Assembly: GCA_030042755.1 (NCBI GenBank)
Contig: JASHZC010000128.1
Span: 1 to 9,207 of the forward strand
Direction of reading: 5' to 3'
DNA from: Vulcanimicrobiota bacterium
GTDB taxonomy: Bacteria > Eremiobacterota > Eremiobacteria > Baltobacterales > Baltobacteraceae
DNA: 9,207 bases
The position numbers and the translations under genes were made by a program. Positions 1-7,229 of this stretch are shown piece after piece. Within the stretch, counting starts at the first letter, position 1; each line of letters begins with the position of its first letter. The notes beneath the pieces are model-generated. The model was not told the origin of the DNA. It ran no database searches and worked only from the letters and a program-made list of their open reading frames with translations.

Positions 1-152
1 GCAAACGCTCCGAGCATATACATCGCGCCGTGCGCAAAATTGATGATGCGCAACATGCCAAAAATCACCGACAGCCCAAGCGCGAGCAGGGCGTAAAACG
101 CCCCGCTCACCAGGCCATTGAAGAACTGAGCCGCGATGTAGTCGAGGCTCAT
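1..152 (-). CDS. livH: Second LivH-type ABC permease, N-terminal fragment (cut by left window edge)
   Basis: Only the first 50 codons are present; the frame is open to the window edge. The ATG at 152-150 is followed by a hydrophobic N-terminus and then the segment INFAHGAMYMLG. The NFAHGA block is the hallmark of LivH/UrtB permeases (BPD_transp_2 family), which form half of the membrane channel of branched-chain amino acid and amide importers. The same block occurs in the complete livH of this operon (VLNFAHGALF), but the sequences around it differ, so this is a paralogue and not a repeat of the same gene. It starts 4 nt after the stop of the upstream binding-protein gene, with only a weak purine-rich stretch as ribosome site, which suggests translational coupling. 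Family assignment is strong; the substrate is unknown. Confidence 0.88.
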   Translation of the reverse strand, partial: MSLDYIAAQFFNGLVSGAFYALLALGLSVIFGMLRIINFAHGAMYMLGAF

Positions 153-156
153 ACGG

Positions 157-1374
157 CTACCAGGTCTTCTGACACATCGATTGCGATACCGGACGGAAGG
201 CCTGATTCGCGGGGATCGTCTCGACGATCTTCATCCACGCGTGAGGCTCTTTGACCTCGGACTTCGGCAGCACGTCCATGACGTAGAGGTCGTGAACGAC
301 GCGATGGTCGCGTTCGCGCCACTCGCCGTGGTGTGCGTAGAAGTCGTCGAACTTGCGGCCGTCGAGATAGGCGACGATCTTGTCGGCGTCGGTCGATCCG
401 ACGGCCTTGACCGCTTTGAGCCACTGCATCGTTGCCGAATAGTCAGCTGCTTGGATCGAGGTCGGGCGCAGTCCATTGTCTTGCGCCGCGAAGCGGTCGG
501 CGAATGCGCGCGAGGCGCTATCCATGTTCCAATACCACGAATCCGTGATGCGCGAACCTGCGAAGACGTCGGGCAATGCATCGACGTCGGAAAGGAAGAG
601 CAGACCGACGACGATCTTCATCTGCTTGTCCAATCCGAATTCTTTCGCAGCTTTCATGCTATTGACGGTGTCGGCACCGGCGTTGAGCAACGCGAGCACC
701 TGCGGATTCGCGTTCTTCGCCGCTAGCATGTAGGACGAAAAATCGGTCGTACCAAGCGGCATGCTATCGGCGTGAACGAACTTTCCGCCATACGGTGCGA
801 TCGCGTCGGTGAAATCGGTGAGCATCGACTTGCCGAACACGTAGTCGGGCACGATGCCGTACCATGTCTTGTACCCGGCGCGGGCGACCGACGCGCCCGT
901 ACCGTGCGCGAGAGCGTAGGTATCGTACGCGTAGTGATAGGTGTACTTATTGCAGTCGACGCCCGTCAACGCCGTGCTCCCGGCACCGGTTACGATCGCG
1001 AGCTTGTGAACGTCTTTCGCAACGCTCGCGACGGCGATCGCTGCCGCCGAGTTGGTCATGTCGAGCGCAAGTTCCGCGCCCGAACCGAACTCCTCGCGCG
1101 CCTTCGCTTCGGCCACCGTTGCGGAGTTTTGATGATCGGCCCCCTCGACGACGATCGGACGCCCGAGAACTTTGCCGCCAAAATCGGCAACCGCCATCTT
1201 GGTCGCGATGACCGCGCCCTGACCGGACAGCGCGGAGTAAACACCGCTCATGTCGGTGATTACGGCAATTTTTATCGGCCCCGTGTCGGCAGCCGGCGCC
1301 GGCGTTGCCGGCAGCAATAGATTTGCGAGCATTGCGCCCGCGCAGAGAAACGGGATCAGACGTGCGATACGCAT
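157..1374 (-). CDS. Periplasmic substrate-binding protein of a branched-chain amino acid/amide ABC transporter (second receptor)
   Basis: Predicted 405-residue protein. It starts with a Sec signal peptide (MRIAR, a hydrophobic core to about residue 22, probable signal peptidase I cleavage near APAA-D30), followed by PIKIAVITDMSGVYSALSGQG, the usual opening of the Peripla_BP_6 / LivK-type fold. Length fits the family (about 370-410). Only two cysteines lie in the mature part, at about 141 (VDCNKY) and 402 (MCQKTW); a disulfide is possible in the periplasm. The start is supported by a strong SD, GGGGAGG at 1390-1384, placed 9 nt upstream inside the end of livM; the gap to livM is 3 nt. It delivers a solute to the LivHM channel. 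Related proteins bind amino acids, amides, urea or aromatic acids, so the ligand cannot be read from the sequence. It differs clearly from the binding protein at 4796-5974. Confidence 0.92.
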   Translation of the reverse strand: MRIARLIPFLCAGAMLANLLLPATPAPAADTGPIKIAVITDMSGVYSALSGQGAVIATKMAVADFGGKVLGRPIVVEGADHQNSATVAEAKAREEFGSGAELALDMTNSAAAIAVASVAKDVHKLAIVTGAGSTALTGVDCNKYTYHYAYDTYALAHGTGASVARAGYKTWYGIVPDYVFGKSMLTDFTDAIAPYGGKFVHADSMPLGTTDFSSYMLAAKNANPQVLALLNAGADTVNSMKAAKEFGLDKQMKIVVGLLFLSDVDALPDVFAGSRITDSWYWNMDSASRAFADRFAAQDNGLRPTSIQAADYSATMQWLKAVKAVGSTDADKIVAYLDGRKFDDFYAHHGEWRERDHRVVHDLYVMDVLPKSEVKEPHAWMKIVETIPANQAFRPVSQSMCQKTW

Positions 1375-1377
1375 AAC

Positions 1378-2427
1378 CTATGGCCTCCCCGTAACAGTAG
1401 TAGTGCGTTTTGTTGACGATGAGAGCCGCCTAACGGCTCCCGCGAGACCTCCCGGAACGAAAAGCACGAGCAAGATGAACAGGACGCCGAGAACGAAGAG
1501 CGGCTGGGAAAGCGGTACGCGCAAAATGGGCGGCAACGTTTGCAGGCCACTCGCGCTGGAAAGCACCACGAGACGAAAATCGAGGTATTCGTAGAGCATT
1601 CCTCCGAGCACCGCACCCCAGAGTGTCCCTACTCCGCCAAGCACGACCATGACCAGCAGCGCCAGCGTAAAATTCGCGGTTGTGATTTCGCTCGTTGCGC
1701 CGCCTTCGATAAAGACGTAGACGATGCCCGCCAGAGATGCGAGCACCGACGAGCAGACGAATGCGCCCAGCTTGAACAGATAGGTATTGAGCCCGACGGT
1801 TGCGGCGCGCCGCTCGTTCTCACGGATCGCCTGCCATACGCGTCCTGCGCGCGACTCGACAAGCAACCGCGCGACCGCGTAGGTAAAGATGAGCAAAAGC
1901 AGCGCAAGCCAATACAAATTGCGCGAGTTTGCGACGCCGGCGAAGATCGACGGCAACGCTTCGGTGGAGAGCGGCAAGCCTTCCTCGCCCCCGGTGAGTC
2001 CGAACGGGTTCTGCAGCACGAGGATCGACCCGGCCTGCGCGAACGCTAGCGTTACCATGGCGAACGCGATGTCGTGCGTACGCAAACAAATCGCGCCGAT
2101 GATCGCCGGAACGACGACGCTGATCAGCACGACAAAGAGCAGCGCCGGCAAGAGTCCCCAATGCCAACGCTCGAGCGCGATCGCCGTCACGTAGACGCCC
2201 AGTGCAAAGTACAGCGCGTGGCCGAACGAGAGCAGTCCCGTGTAGCCGAAAAGCAAATCGTACGAGAGCGCAAGCGCGCCGAAGACGAAGCAGACCGCGA
2301 GCAGCGACAACGAGCCCGGCGAGCTCAGGGGCTCACCGAAGAGCGGTGGCAGCGGAATGCCGATCCAAGGCACCGCAACGAGCACGACGACGAGCGCAAC
2401 AAGCAGTAAGGTACGGACGCGATTCAT
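1378..2427 (-). CDS. livM: LivM-type ABC permease
   Basis: Predicted 349-residue, strongly hydrophobic inner-membrane protein of the BPD_transp_2 family, which pairs with LivH to form the import channel. Typical LivM blocks are visible: YDLLFGYTGLLSFGHALYF at about 56-74, GLTGGEEGL at 143-151, and the cytoplasmic EAA-like coupling loop (GRVWQAIRENERRAATVGLN) at about 195-214. The C-terminus is basic and serine/threonine rich. I chose the ATG at 2427: its A, T and G overlap the TGA of livH (ATGA), GGAG lies 10 nt upstream, and the LivM-type hydrophobic start MNRVRTLLLVALVV follows. The same frame stays open upstream through livH to about 3309, but that extension translates to a low-complexity Arg-rich sequence and is a frame shadow. 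Length is normal for LivM. Confidence 0.93.
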   Translation of the reverse strand: MNRVRTLLLVALVVVLVAVPWIGIPLPPLFGEPLSSPGSLSLLAVCFVFGALALSYDLLFGYTGLLSFGHALYFALGVYVTAIALERWHWGLLPALLFVVLISVVVPAIIGAICLRTHDIAFAMVTLAFAQAGSILVLQNPFGLTGGEEGLPLSTEALPSIFAGVANSRNLYWLALLLLIFTYAVARLLVESRAGRVWQAIRENERRAATVGLNTYLFKLGAFVCSSVLASLAGIVYVFIEGGATSEITTANFTLALLVMVVLGGVGTLWGAVLGGMLYEYLDFRLVVLSSASGLQTLPPILRVPLSQPLFVLGVLFILLVLFVPGGLAGAVRRLSSSTKRTTTVTGRP

Positions 2428-3299
2428 ACCGTCTGAACTCCGCGCGGGCGAACCAAGAGCGCCAGCGCGAGCAAGAGCACCACCGAAAAATCGCCAACCC
2501 CCGGCGCCGCATAGAAATTGAGAAATTGCTGCACCAGCGCCACGACTGCAGCTGCGACCGCGCAGCCAGTAATCGAACCAAGGCGCCCGACGACAACGAC
2601 GATGAACGCGAAGATCAGCATCGAGGTTCCGCGCTGCGGATCGATGTACCCAAAATACGTCCCCGCCAAATAGCCGGCCAGCCCTGCTGCAGCGCCCCCA
2701 ATCGTGAAGACGATCGTAAACGCGCGTCGCACGTTGATGCCGAGTGCCTCCACCATCGCGCGGTTCTCGACTCCCGCGCGTACGACGAGTCCGTACCGCG
2801 TTTTGCGCAACAGCACGAGCAGCAGGCCAAGAACGACCAGCGCTACCGCAATCAACAACAGGCGCGTGTTCGGAATCGACGCGCCGGCGATCGTGGTGTT
2901 TGCAGACATCCAGACGGGAAGAACTAACTGCTTCGGATCCCCGCCGTAGATCGCTTCGATCAACGCAACCCCTGCTAACGCCGCACCGACGGTCACGAGC
3001 ACCTGTCCGATCGGACGCGCGTACAGCGGCCGAATGAGTACGACCTCGAGCAAAAACGCAGCAATAGCGCCTGCGAACACCGATGCGAGCAACCCGATGC
3101 TCCAGGCACGTGCAGGATCCGCCGCCGGAACGGTGCTCGCCATCGACCATCCTACATAGCCGGCAATGGTAAATAGCGCACCGTGCGCGAAGTTTAGAAC
3201 GCGCATCAGGCCCCAGATAAGCGAGAGGCCCGAGGCGACCAGAAAATAGAGCCCGCCTAAACCGAGGCCGGTCACGACGAGCAGTACGATCGTGCTCAT
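2424..3299 (-). CDS. livH: LivH-type ABC permease
   Basis: Predicted 291-residue inner-membrane protein with about eight hydrophobic segments. It has the LivH signature SLIWGLMRVLNFAHGALF at about 26-43, and the EAA-like loop RYGLVVRAGVENRAMVEALG at about 168-187 that contacts the ATPases. The C-terminal ALALLVRPRG ending (about 278-287) is also typical of LivH. It forms the channel with LivM. The ATG at 3299 overlaps the stop of livF by 4 nt (ATGA) and has GAGG 9 nt upstream; its own stop overlaps the livM start in the same way. This tight overlap suggests coupled synthesis of channel subunits and ATPases. The family call is firm; the substrate is open. Confidence 0.94.
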   Translation of the reverse strand: MSTIVLLVVTGLGLGGLYFLVASGLSLIWGLMRVLNFAHGALFTIAGYVGWSMASTVPAADPARAWSIGLLASVFAGAIAAFLLEVVLIRPLYARPIGQVLVTVGAALAGVALIEAIYGGDPKQLVLPVWMSANTTIAGASIPNTRLLLIAVALVVLGLLLVLLRKTRYGLVVRAGVENRAMVEALGINVRRAFTIVFTIGGAAAGLAGYLAGTYFGYIDPQRGTSMLIFAFIVVVVGRLGSITGCAVAAAVVALVQQFLNFYAAPGVGDFSVVLLLALALLVRPRGVQTV

Positions 3300-4015
3300 G
3301 CGCTACCACCTCGACCGGCCGTTAATCCCAAATGTTGCTGCGCGAGTTCCGGATCTTCGATCAATTCGCGCACCGTCCCACGGTATCCGACGTTTCCCTG
3401 ATCGAGGACGATCGCATCGCGCGCTAAGATGTGGGCGACGCGAAGATTCTGTTCGACCAGCAAGATGGTGACGAGTTCCGATGCGCGTTGTAACGCATCT
3501 ACTACGCTGCGAACGACCAGCGGCGCGAGTCCTTTGGTCGGTTCGTCGATCAGCAAGATGCGGTTGCCCTTGTTCAGCAGCGCGCGCGCAATCGAAACCA
3601 TTTGTTGCTGACCGCCCGAAAGCGTCCCGGCTCGTTGCGACGCACGCTGCAAGAGCTCGGGAAAGAGATCGTAGACGACGTCGTACTGCAGTTCTTGCCC
3701 AGGGCGTTCGGCGAGGCGCAGATTCTCTTCAACCGTGAGTTCGGAGAACACGTCACGATCCTCAGGTACATAACCGATGCCGCAGCGCACGATGCGATCG
3801 GTGCGCATGCGGTCGATCGCGAGGCCGTCGAACTGGATCGATCCGGTATGCGGTAACATGCCGAGGATACCGCGCAGCGTCGTCGTCTTACCCGCACCGT
3901 TGCGGCCGAGCAGCGCAGTAACGCCGCCCTCTTGGACGTCGAAGCTCACGCCGTGGAGCACGTGCGATTCGCCGATCCACACTTCCAGATTGCGCAGATC
4001 GAGCAACGCGCTCAC
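3296..4015 (-). CDS. livF: LivF-type ABC transporter ATP-binding protein
   Basis: Predicted 239-residue cytoplasmic ATPase that powers the LivHM channel as a heterodimer with LivG. Visible motifs are Walker A GRNGAGKT (37-44), the LivF-type Q-loop region GYVPEDRDVFSELTVEENL (81-99), ABC signature LSGGQ (132-136), and Walker B ILLIDEP (153-159). VEQN at 187-190 has Gln where most ABC ATPases have the switch His, which is normal for LivF. Length is typical. The start codon is GTG at 4015-4013, overlapping the TGA of livG (GTGA). GGAG lies 7 nt upstream, and the next residues SALLDLRNLEVWIG match a LivF N-terminus, so no other start is needed. Confidence 0.95.
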   Translation of the reverse strand: MSALLDLRNLEVWIGESHVLHGVSFDVQEGGVTALLGRNGAGKTTTLRGILGMLPHTGSIQFDGLAIDRMRTDRIVRCGIGYVPEDRDVFSELTVEENLRLAERPGQELQYDVVYDLFPELLQRASQRAGTLSGGQQQMVSIARALLNKGNRILLIDEPTKGLAPLVVRSVVDALQRASELVTILLVEQNLRVAHILARDAIVLDQGNVGYRGTVRELIEDPELAQQHLGLTAGRGGSA

Positions 4016-4770
4016 AGCGGATCTCCGAGATACGCCGACTGCACGATCTCATTGGCTATGATTCGCTGCGGTGTATCGACGGCCAGCAACGCGCCGTGAT
4101 GCATGACCGCCATTCGGTCGGCCAGCCCTTCGATCAAGTCCAGACGATGCTCGACCATGACCACCGTCGACCCGCGGTCGCGGTGTATACGCCGCAGCAA
4201 CGAAACAATCTCGGGCACGTCTTCTACCGCCATTCCCGCCGTCGGCTCGTCGAGCAGTACGACGCGTGCATCGGTCGCGATCAGAATGGCGAGATCGAGT
4301 TTTCGTTTTTCGCCGTGCGAGAGCGACGATGCAATCGCCGAGGATCGCGCGCCCAGGCCAACGTCGTCGAGCGCCAATCGCGCCCGCGCGATTGCCTCCG
4401 CATCCGCATCGGCAGGGCGCCAAAAGGCTCCGGAACCGCCAAGATGGGCTCGAACGGCAATGCGCACGTTTTCGAGTACGTCGAGTGCGCCGAAGATGCT
4501 CGACGTCTGAAACGTGCGTCCTAATCCCAGGTGTGCGCGCGCGTAGACGGGCATCGACGTAACGTCGCGATCTCGCATGAAAACGGCCCCGGCGGTTGGG
4601 CGCATGACCCCCGAGAGCACGTTGATGAGCGTCGTCTTCCCCGCGCCGTTTGGCCCGATTACAACGAGAAACTCGCCCTCCACCACAGAGAGCGAGACCT
4701 CGTCGACGATCGGGACCGAACCGATTCGCAGCGTGAGCCGATCGGTTCGAATCGCGGGGGCGGCGTCCAA
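4012..4770 (-). CDS. livG: LivG-type ABC transporter ATP-binding protein (probable TTG start)
   Basis: Predicted 252-residue cytoplasmic ATPase, partner of LivF. Motifs by this numbering are Walker A GPNGAGKT (39-46), Q-loop RTFQ (Q88), signature LSHGEKR (150-156), Walker B VVLLDEP (170-176), and switch His at 208 in MVEHR. The LSHGEKR form and the EHR switch are LivG-like. The start needs care. The only in-frame ATG is at 4917, which would overlap the upstream binding-protein gene by 122 nt and add about 49 Cys/Arg/Ser-rich residues unlike any LivG. Between that gene's stop (4796) and the conserved domain, the only reasonable start codon is TTG at 4770-4768, with AGGG 4 nt upstream, giving a normal LivG length. 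Function is firm; the exact start is moderately supported. Confidence 0.9.
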   Translation of the reverse strand: MDAAPAIRTDRLTLRIGSVPIVDEVSLSVVEGEFLVVIGPNGAGKTTLINVLSGVMRPTAGAVFMRDRDVTSMPVYARAHLGLGRTFQTSSIFGALDVLENVRIAVRAHLGGSGAFWRPADADAEAIARARLALDDVGLGARSSAIASSLSHGEKRKLDLAILIATDARVVLLDEPTAGMAVEDVPEIVSLLRRIHRDRGSTVVMVEHRLDLIEGLADRMAVMHHGALLAVDTPQRIIANEIVQSAYLGDPL

Positions 4771-4795
4771 GGCACCCTGTAGATCGTACGTTTCG

Positions 4796-5974
4796 TTACT
4801 GGAAGGGACGCACCGGCGGCGCAACGGTCCCTGGAGAGAGCGTCCGCACGACAACCGGGTGAATTCCACTTCCCGTGCCCTCGAGCCGTACGATGAACAT
4901 TGGTTGGAGCATCGCATGATCCGCAGCGCGTACCTGCATCGGCCCCTTCGGACCGATGAACCTCCAGCCTTCGAGCGAAGAAATCATCTTCCCGACGTCA
5001 TCGCCGCCGCCCGCGGCAACTGCGTGGACGATCATCTGCGCCGCGGTGAATCCGTCGTTGTCGAAAATCTCGGGCACTTTGCCTTGCTTCTTCAATGCTT
5101 CGATGAGAAAACGATTGGCGGCGCTATCCGAACCTTCGGCCAAGTAGTGCGAGAGAAAGAAAATCCTCGACGCCTGTGCGCCGAAGAACGGAAACGACGC
5201 GCGTTGATCGAGTCCGGTAACAACCTTCGTTGCGTTAACCGCACCACTGTCTTCTAGGCTCTTGAATACGGCGGCACCGGTCGTACCGGCCCACGCGACA
5301 AAAAGCAAATCGGGCTTTGCATCGATCACTTTTTGCGCAAACGGCGTGAAGTCGTTCGCGGAAAGAGGCACGAGCAATCCGTCGACCGTTGCGCCTTCAG
5401 CGCCGAGAACCGCTCGCGCGGCCGCTACGTTGGCTTGACCGAACGCCGAGTCTTGCGCGAAGACGAGCACGTGCTTATTGCGCAGGTTGGTACCGAGAAC
5501 GGTGCCGACCGAGAGTACGTCCTGATAGGTTTGGCGTCCCGATCGAAACGTATTGCGATTCGCGCCGGTTATGGCGTCGACCGCAGCCGGTCCCGAAATG
5601 TAGAGAATGTTGTTCTCTTTAGCGAGCGGAGCGAGTTGGAGCGCGATGCCCGACCACACCGTGCCGGCGATGATCTTGTCGCCTTGGCCGATGAGATCTT
5701 TCATCGTCGCTACTGCCTTAGCGGGATCGCCGGCGTCGTCGTACGTGCTAGCGACGATCTTCTGCCCGTTCACCATTCCGGTCCCATGCGTCGCGTAGTC
5801 GAGCCCGATCTTGAAACCTTCGAGATATTCGTTTCCATAAAGACCGAGCAAGCCGCTCGTCGACGTGATCAGACCGACGTTGACGGTCGAAGGCGCGGCG
5901 GCACCGCTCGCGCATGTGAGTGATGCGGCGAAGGCGCAGCATGCTGCGGCCCGCGCGATGCGTTGAAGCGTCAT
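4796..5974 (-). CDS. Periplasmic substrate-binding protein of a branched-chain amino acid/amide ABC transporter (first gene of operon)
   Basis: Predicted 392-residue protein and first gene of the liv operon. The N-terminus (MTLQRIARAAACCAFAASL) is a Sec signal peptide, with likely cleavage near GAAA-P28. A cysteine at 21 is preceded by SLT, a poor lipobox, so a soluble periplasmic protein is more likely than a lipoprotein. The mature part begins VNVGLITSTSGLLGLYGNEY, the standard opening of a Peripla_BP_6 (LivK-like) receptor, followed by the YDDAGDPAKAV block. It ends with a Pro-rich tail (APPVRPFQ). It presents the solute to LivHM. Its ATG (5974-5972) has only a weak purine stretch upstream. 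The start lies head-to-head with the two-component system genes. The ligand is not deducible from sequence. Confidence 0.92.
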   Translation of the reverse strand: MTLQRIARAAACCAFAASLTCASGAAAPSTVNVGLITSTSGLLGLYGNEYLEGFKIGLDYATHGTGMVNGQKIVASTYDDAGDPAKAVATMKDLIGQGDKIIAGTVWSGIALQLAPLAKENNILYISGPAAVDAITGANRNTFRSGRQTYQDVLSVGTVLGTNLRNKHVLVFAQDSAFGQANVAAARAVLGAEGATVDGLLVPLSANDFTPFAQKVIDAKPDLLFVAWAGTTGAAVFKSLEDSGAVNATKVVTGLDQRASFPFFGAQASRIFFLSHYLAEGSDSAANRFLIEALKKQGKVPEIFDNDGFTAAQMIVHAVAAGGGDDVGKMISSLEGWRFIGPKGPMQVRAADHAMLQPMFIVRLEGTGSGIHPVVVRTLSPGTVAPPVRPFQ

Positions 5975-6062
5975 GCACTCAGTATCGCACCGTCACGGCT
6001 GCATGGTTACACCCAAAAGGACATACTTTAACCGGATAAGAAACCGCCCGCACTGCGGTCTT
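5975..6062. promoter_or_regulatory. Divergent intergenic region between the liv operon and the two-component system
   Basis: This 88-nt spacer separates the minus-strand liv operon from the plus-strand kinase gene, so it should hold both promoters. It is AT-richer in the middle (about 6003-6043). It contains an inverted repeat ACCGC (6043-6047) / GCGGT (6055-6059) with a 7-nt loop; inside this is a near-palindrome CCGCA-C-TGCGG (6048-6058). A second, looser pair is GGTTA (6005-6009) / TAACC (6029-6033). Either could be an operator for the adjacent LuxR-type regulator, but both are short. I found no convincing -35/-10 pair on either strand. The regulatory role is inferred from position. Confidence 0.4.
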
Positions 6063-7229
6063 ATGATACGAGTCACGCGTGGGACACATTCCCGCATCCG
6101 CTTAGCCGCGGACGAGCTCGCTCATCTGGAACGCGAAGTCGCCAAGTTGGTCTCCTTCCTCGATCGCGAGGCTGTCTTGCGCGAAGCGACGCGGCTCCTC
6201 ACGTCAGATTTTGGCTTCGATTGCGCTTGGCTTGCGGAGCACCTGGATGGTGACTCCGTCGTCATCCGCCACGAAAGCGGGATGCTCTCGACGGCGTTTC
6301 ACGATGTCGTCCTGCGGCGCGGGTGGGGACTCGGTGGCAAAGTATTTGCGCTCGGCAAGGTGGAGTGGGTCGACGAATACCTCTCCTCGCCCACGATTAC
6401 GCATCACTACGACGATAAGATTCGAGCCGAGAAGCTGCATCGTATCATCGGCGCGCCGATCAACGTGGGCGGCGAGCTCGTGGGCATCGTGCTCGGCGGA
6501 GCGCGCGACGGCGCTACGTTCGGACCGCGCGCTGCAACGATCGTTGAAACGGTTGCCGAACGGACCGCACAGGCGCTCTACGTCGCCGAACAAGCGCAGC
6601 TCAAAGCGACCCAGGCGATTCAAGAGGAGCGCCAGCGCATGGCACTCGATTTACACGACAGCGTGGGCGCAATGTTGTTTGCGATCACCGCCGGCGTTCG
6701 CAGCGTCGTCGAATCCACCTCAGATGCAACACTACACTCGCGTTTGAGCACGATCGAAGATCAGGCGCGCGAAGCCGCTACGACATTGCGCGAGTCGCTT
6801 CGCGCGCTGCAGTCGCCAGTCGAGCAACTGGCCCTTGGGTCCGCGCTGCAGGCGGCAATCGGCGCCTTCGAATTGCGAAGCGCGGTCAATGCGCGGTTAG
6901 TGATGCTCGACGTACTGCCGCCACTTGGCGACCGTGCTATTCGCACGCTCATCGCCGCCGCGAAAGAGGGACTGCTCAACGTCGAAAAGCACGCCGGCGC
7001 GACCGACGTCGTCGTCACGCTGGGTTGCTCGGGCGACGGTATTGCAATGGCGATCACCGACAACGGCAGCGGAATCGATGAAGAGGCGGCTGACGAAGCT
7101 CGGCGCGAGCCCGATCGCGGGTTTGGACTCGCTGCGATCGAGAAGGCGCTTGGCGAAGTGGGCGGTTGGCTGCAGGTATCGCACAACCCCGAAGGCGGAA
7201 CGACATTCCGCGCTTGGGTACGCGCGTGA
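6063..7229 (+). CDS. Soluble GAF-domain sensor histidine kinase, NarL/DesK class
   Basis: Predicted 388 residues from the ATG at 6063. Order of parts: short N-terminal helix, GAF domain (about 35-175; GWGLGGKVFALGKVEWVDEYL and the APINVGGELVGIVLGG strand are typical), a short coiled linker, HisKA_3 dimerisation domain with ERQRMALDLHDSVG (phosphoacceptor His at about 198), then an HATPase_c domain with N-box KEGLLNVEKHA (about 301-311), G1 box DNGSGID (333-339) and GFGL (353-356). No transmembrane segment or signal peptide is seen, so it should sense a cytoplasmic signal through GAF. It would autophosphorylate and pass phosphate to the downstream regulator. The frame is open back to 5973 with other ATGs at 5973 and 6003; those add His/Arg-rich sequence and the first overlaps the divergent gene, so 6063 is preferred, without a clear SD. 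Confidence 0.9.
   Translation: MIRVTRGTHSRIRLAADELAHLEREVAKLVSFLDREAVLREATRLLTSDFGFDCAWLAEHLDGDSVVIRHESGMLSTAFHDVVLRRGWGLGGKVFALGKVEWVDEYLSSPTITHHYDDKIRAEKLHRIIGAPINVGGELVGIVLGGARDGATFGPRAATIVETVAERTAQALYVAEQAQLKATQAIQEERQRMALDLHDSVGAMLFAITAGVRSVVESTSDATLHSRLSTIEDQAREAATTLRESLRALQSPVEQLALGSALQAAIGAFELRSAVNARLVMLDVLPPLGDRAIRTLIAAAKEGLLNVEKHAGATDVVVTLGCSGDGIAMAITDNGSGIDEEAADEARREPDRGFGLAAIEKALGEVGGWLQVSHNPEGGTTFRAWVRA

Noticed and set aside
181..1320. Long plus-strand open frames opposite the second binding-protein gene (181-726 and 772-1320).
   Set aside because: They are antisense shadows produced by GC-biased codon positions; translations lack any recognisable domain and the opposite strand holds a full SBP with signal peptide and SD.
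2428..3309. The livM reading frame stays open upstream through the whole of livH, giving a 643-residue frame.
   Set aside because: The upstream part is a shadow of livH in another frame: Arg/Ser-rich, no membrane or family motif, while livH in its own frame has all LivH signatures. It is not a fusion protein.
4796..5974. The first binding protein as a lipoprotein, from the Cys at residue 21.
   Set aside because: The preceding residues SLT do not fit a lipobox (usually L-[AS]-[GA]-C), and an AxA-type cleavage site follows closely.
5973..6062. Upstream in-frame ATGs at 5973 and 6003 for the kinase.
   Set aside because: They add a His/Arg-rich stretch without domain character, have no SD, and the first overlaps the divergent gene's start codon. 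A start at 6003 cannot be fully excluded.
7166..7225. ATG at 7166 as start of the response regulator.
   Set aside because: It would put 20 residues encoded inside the kinase gene before the receiver domain; the GTG at 7226 overlaps the kinase stop and matches the normal N-terminus.
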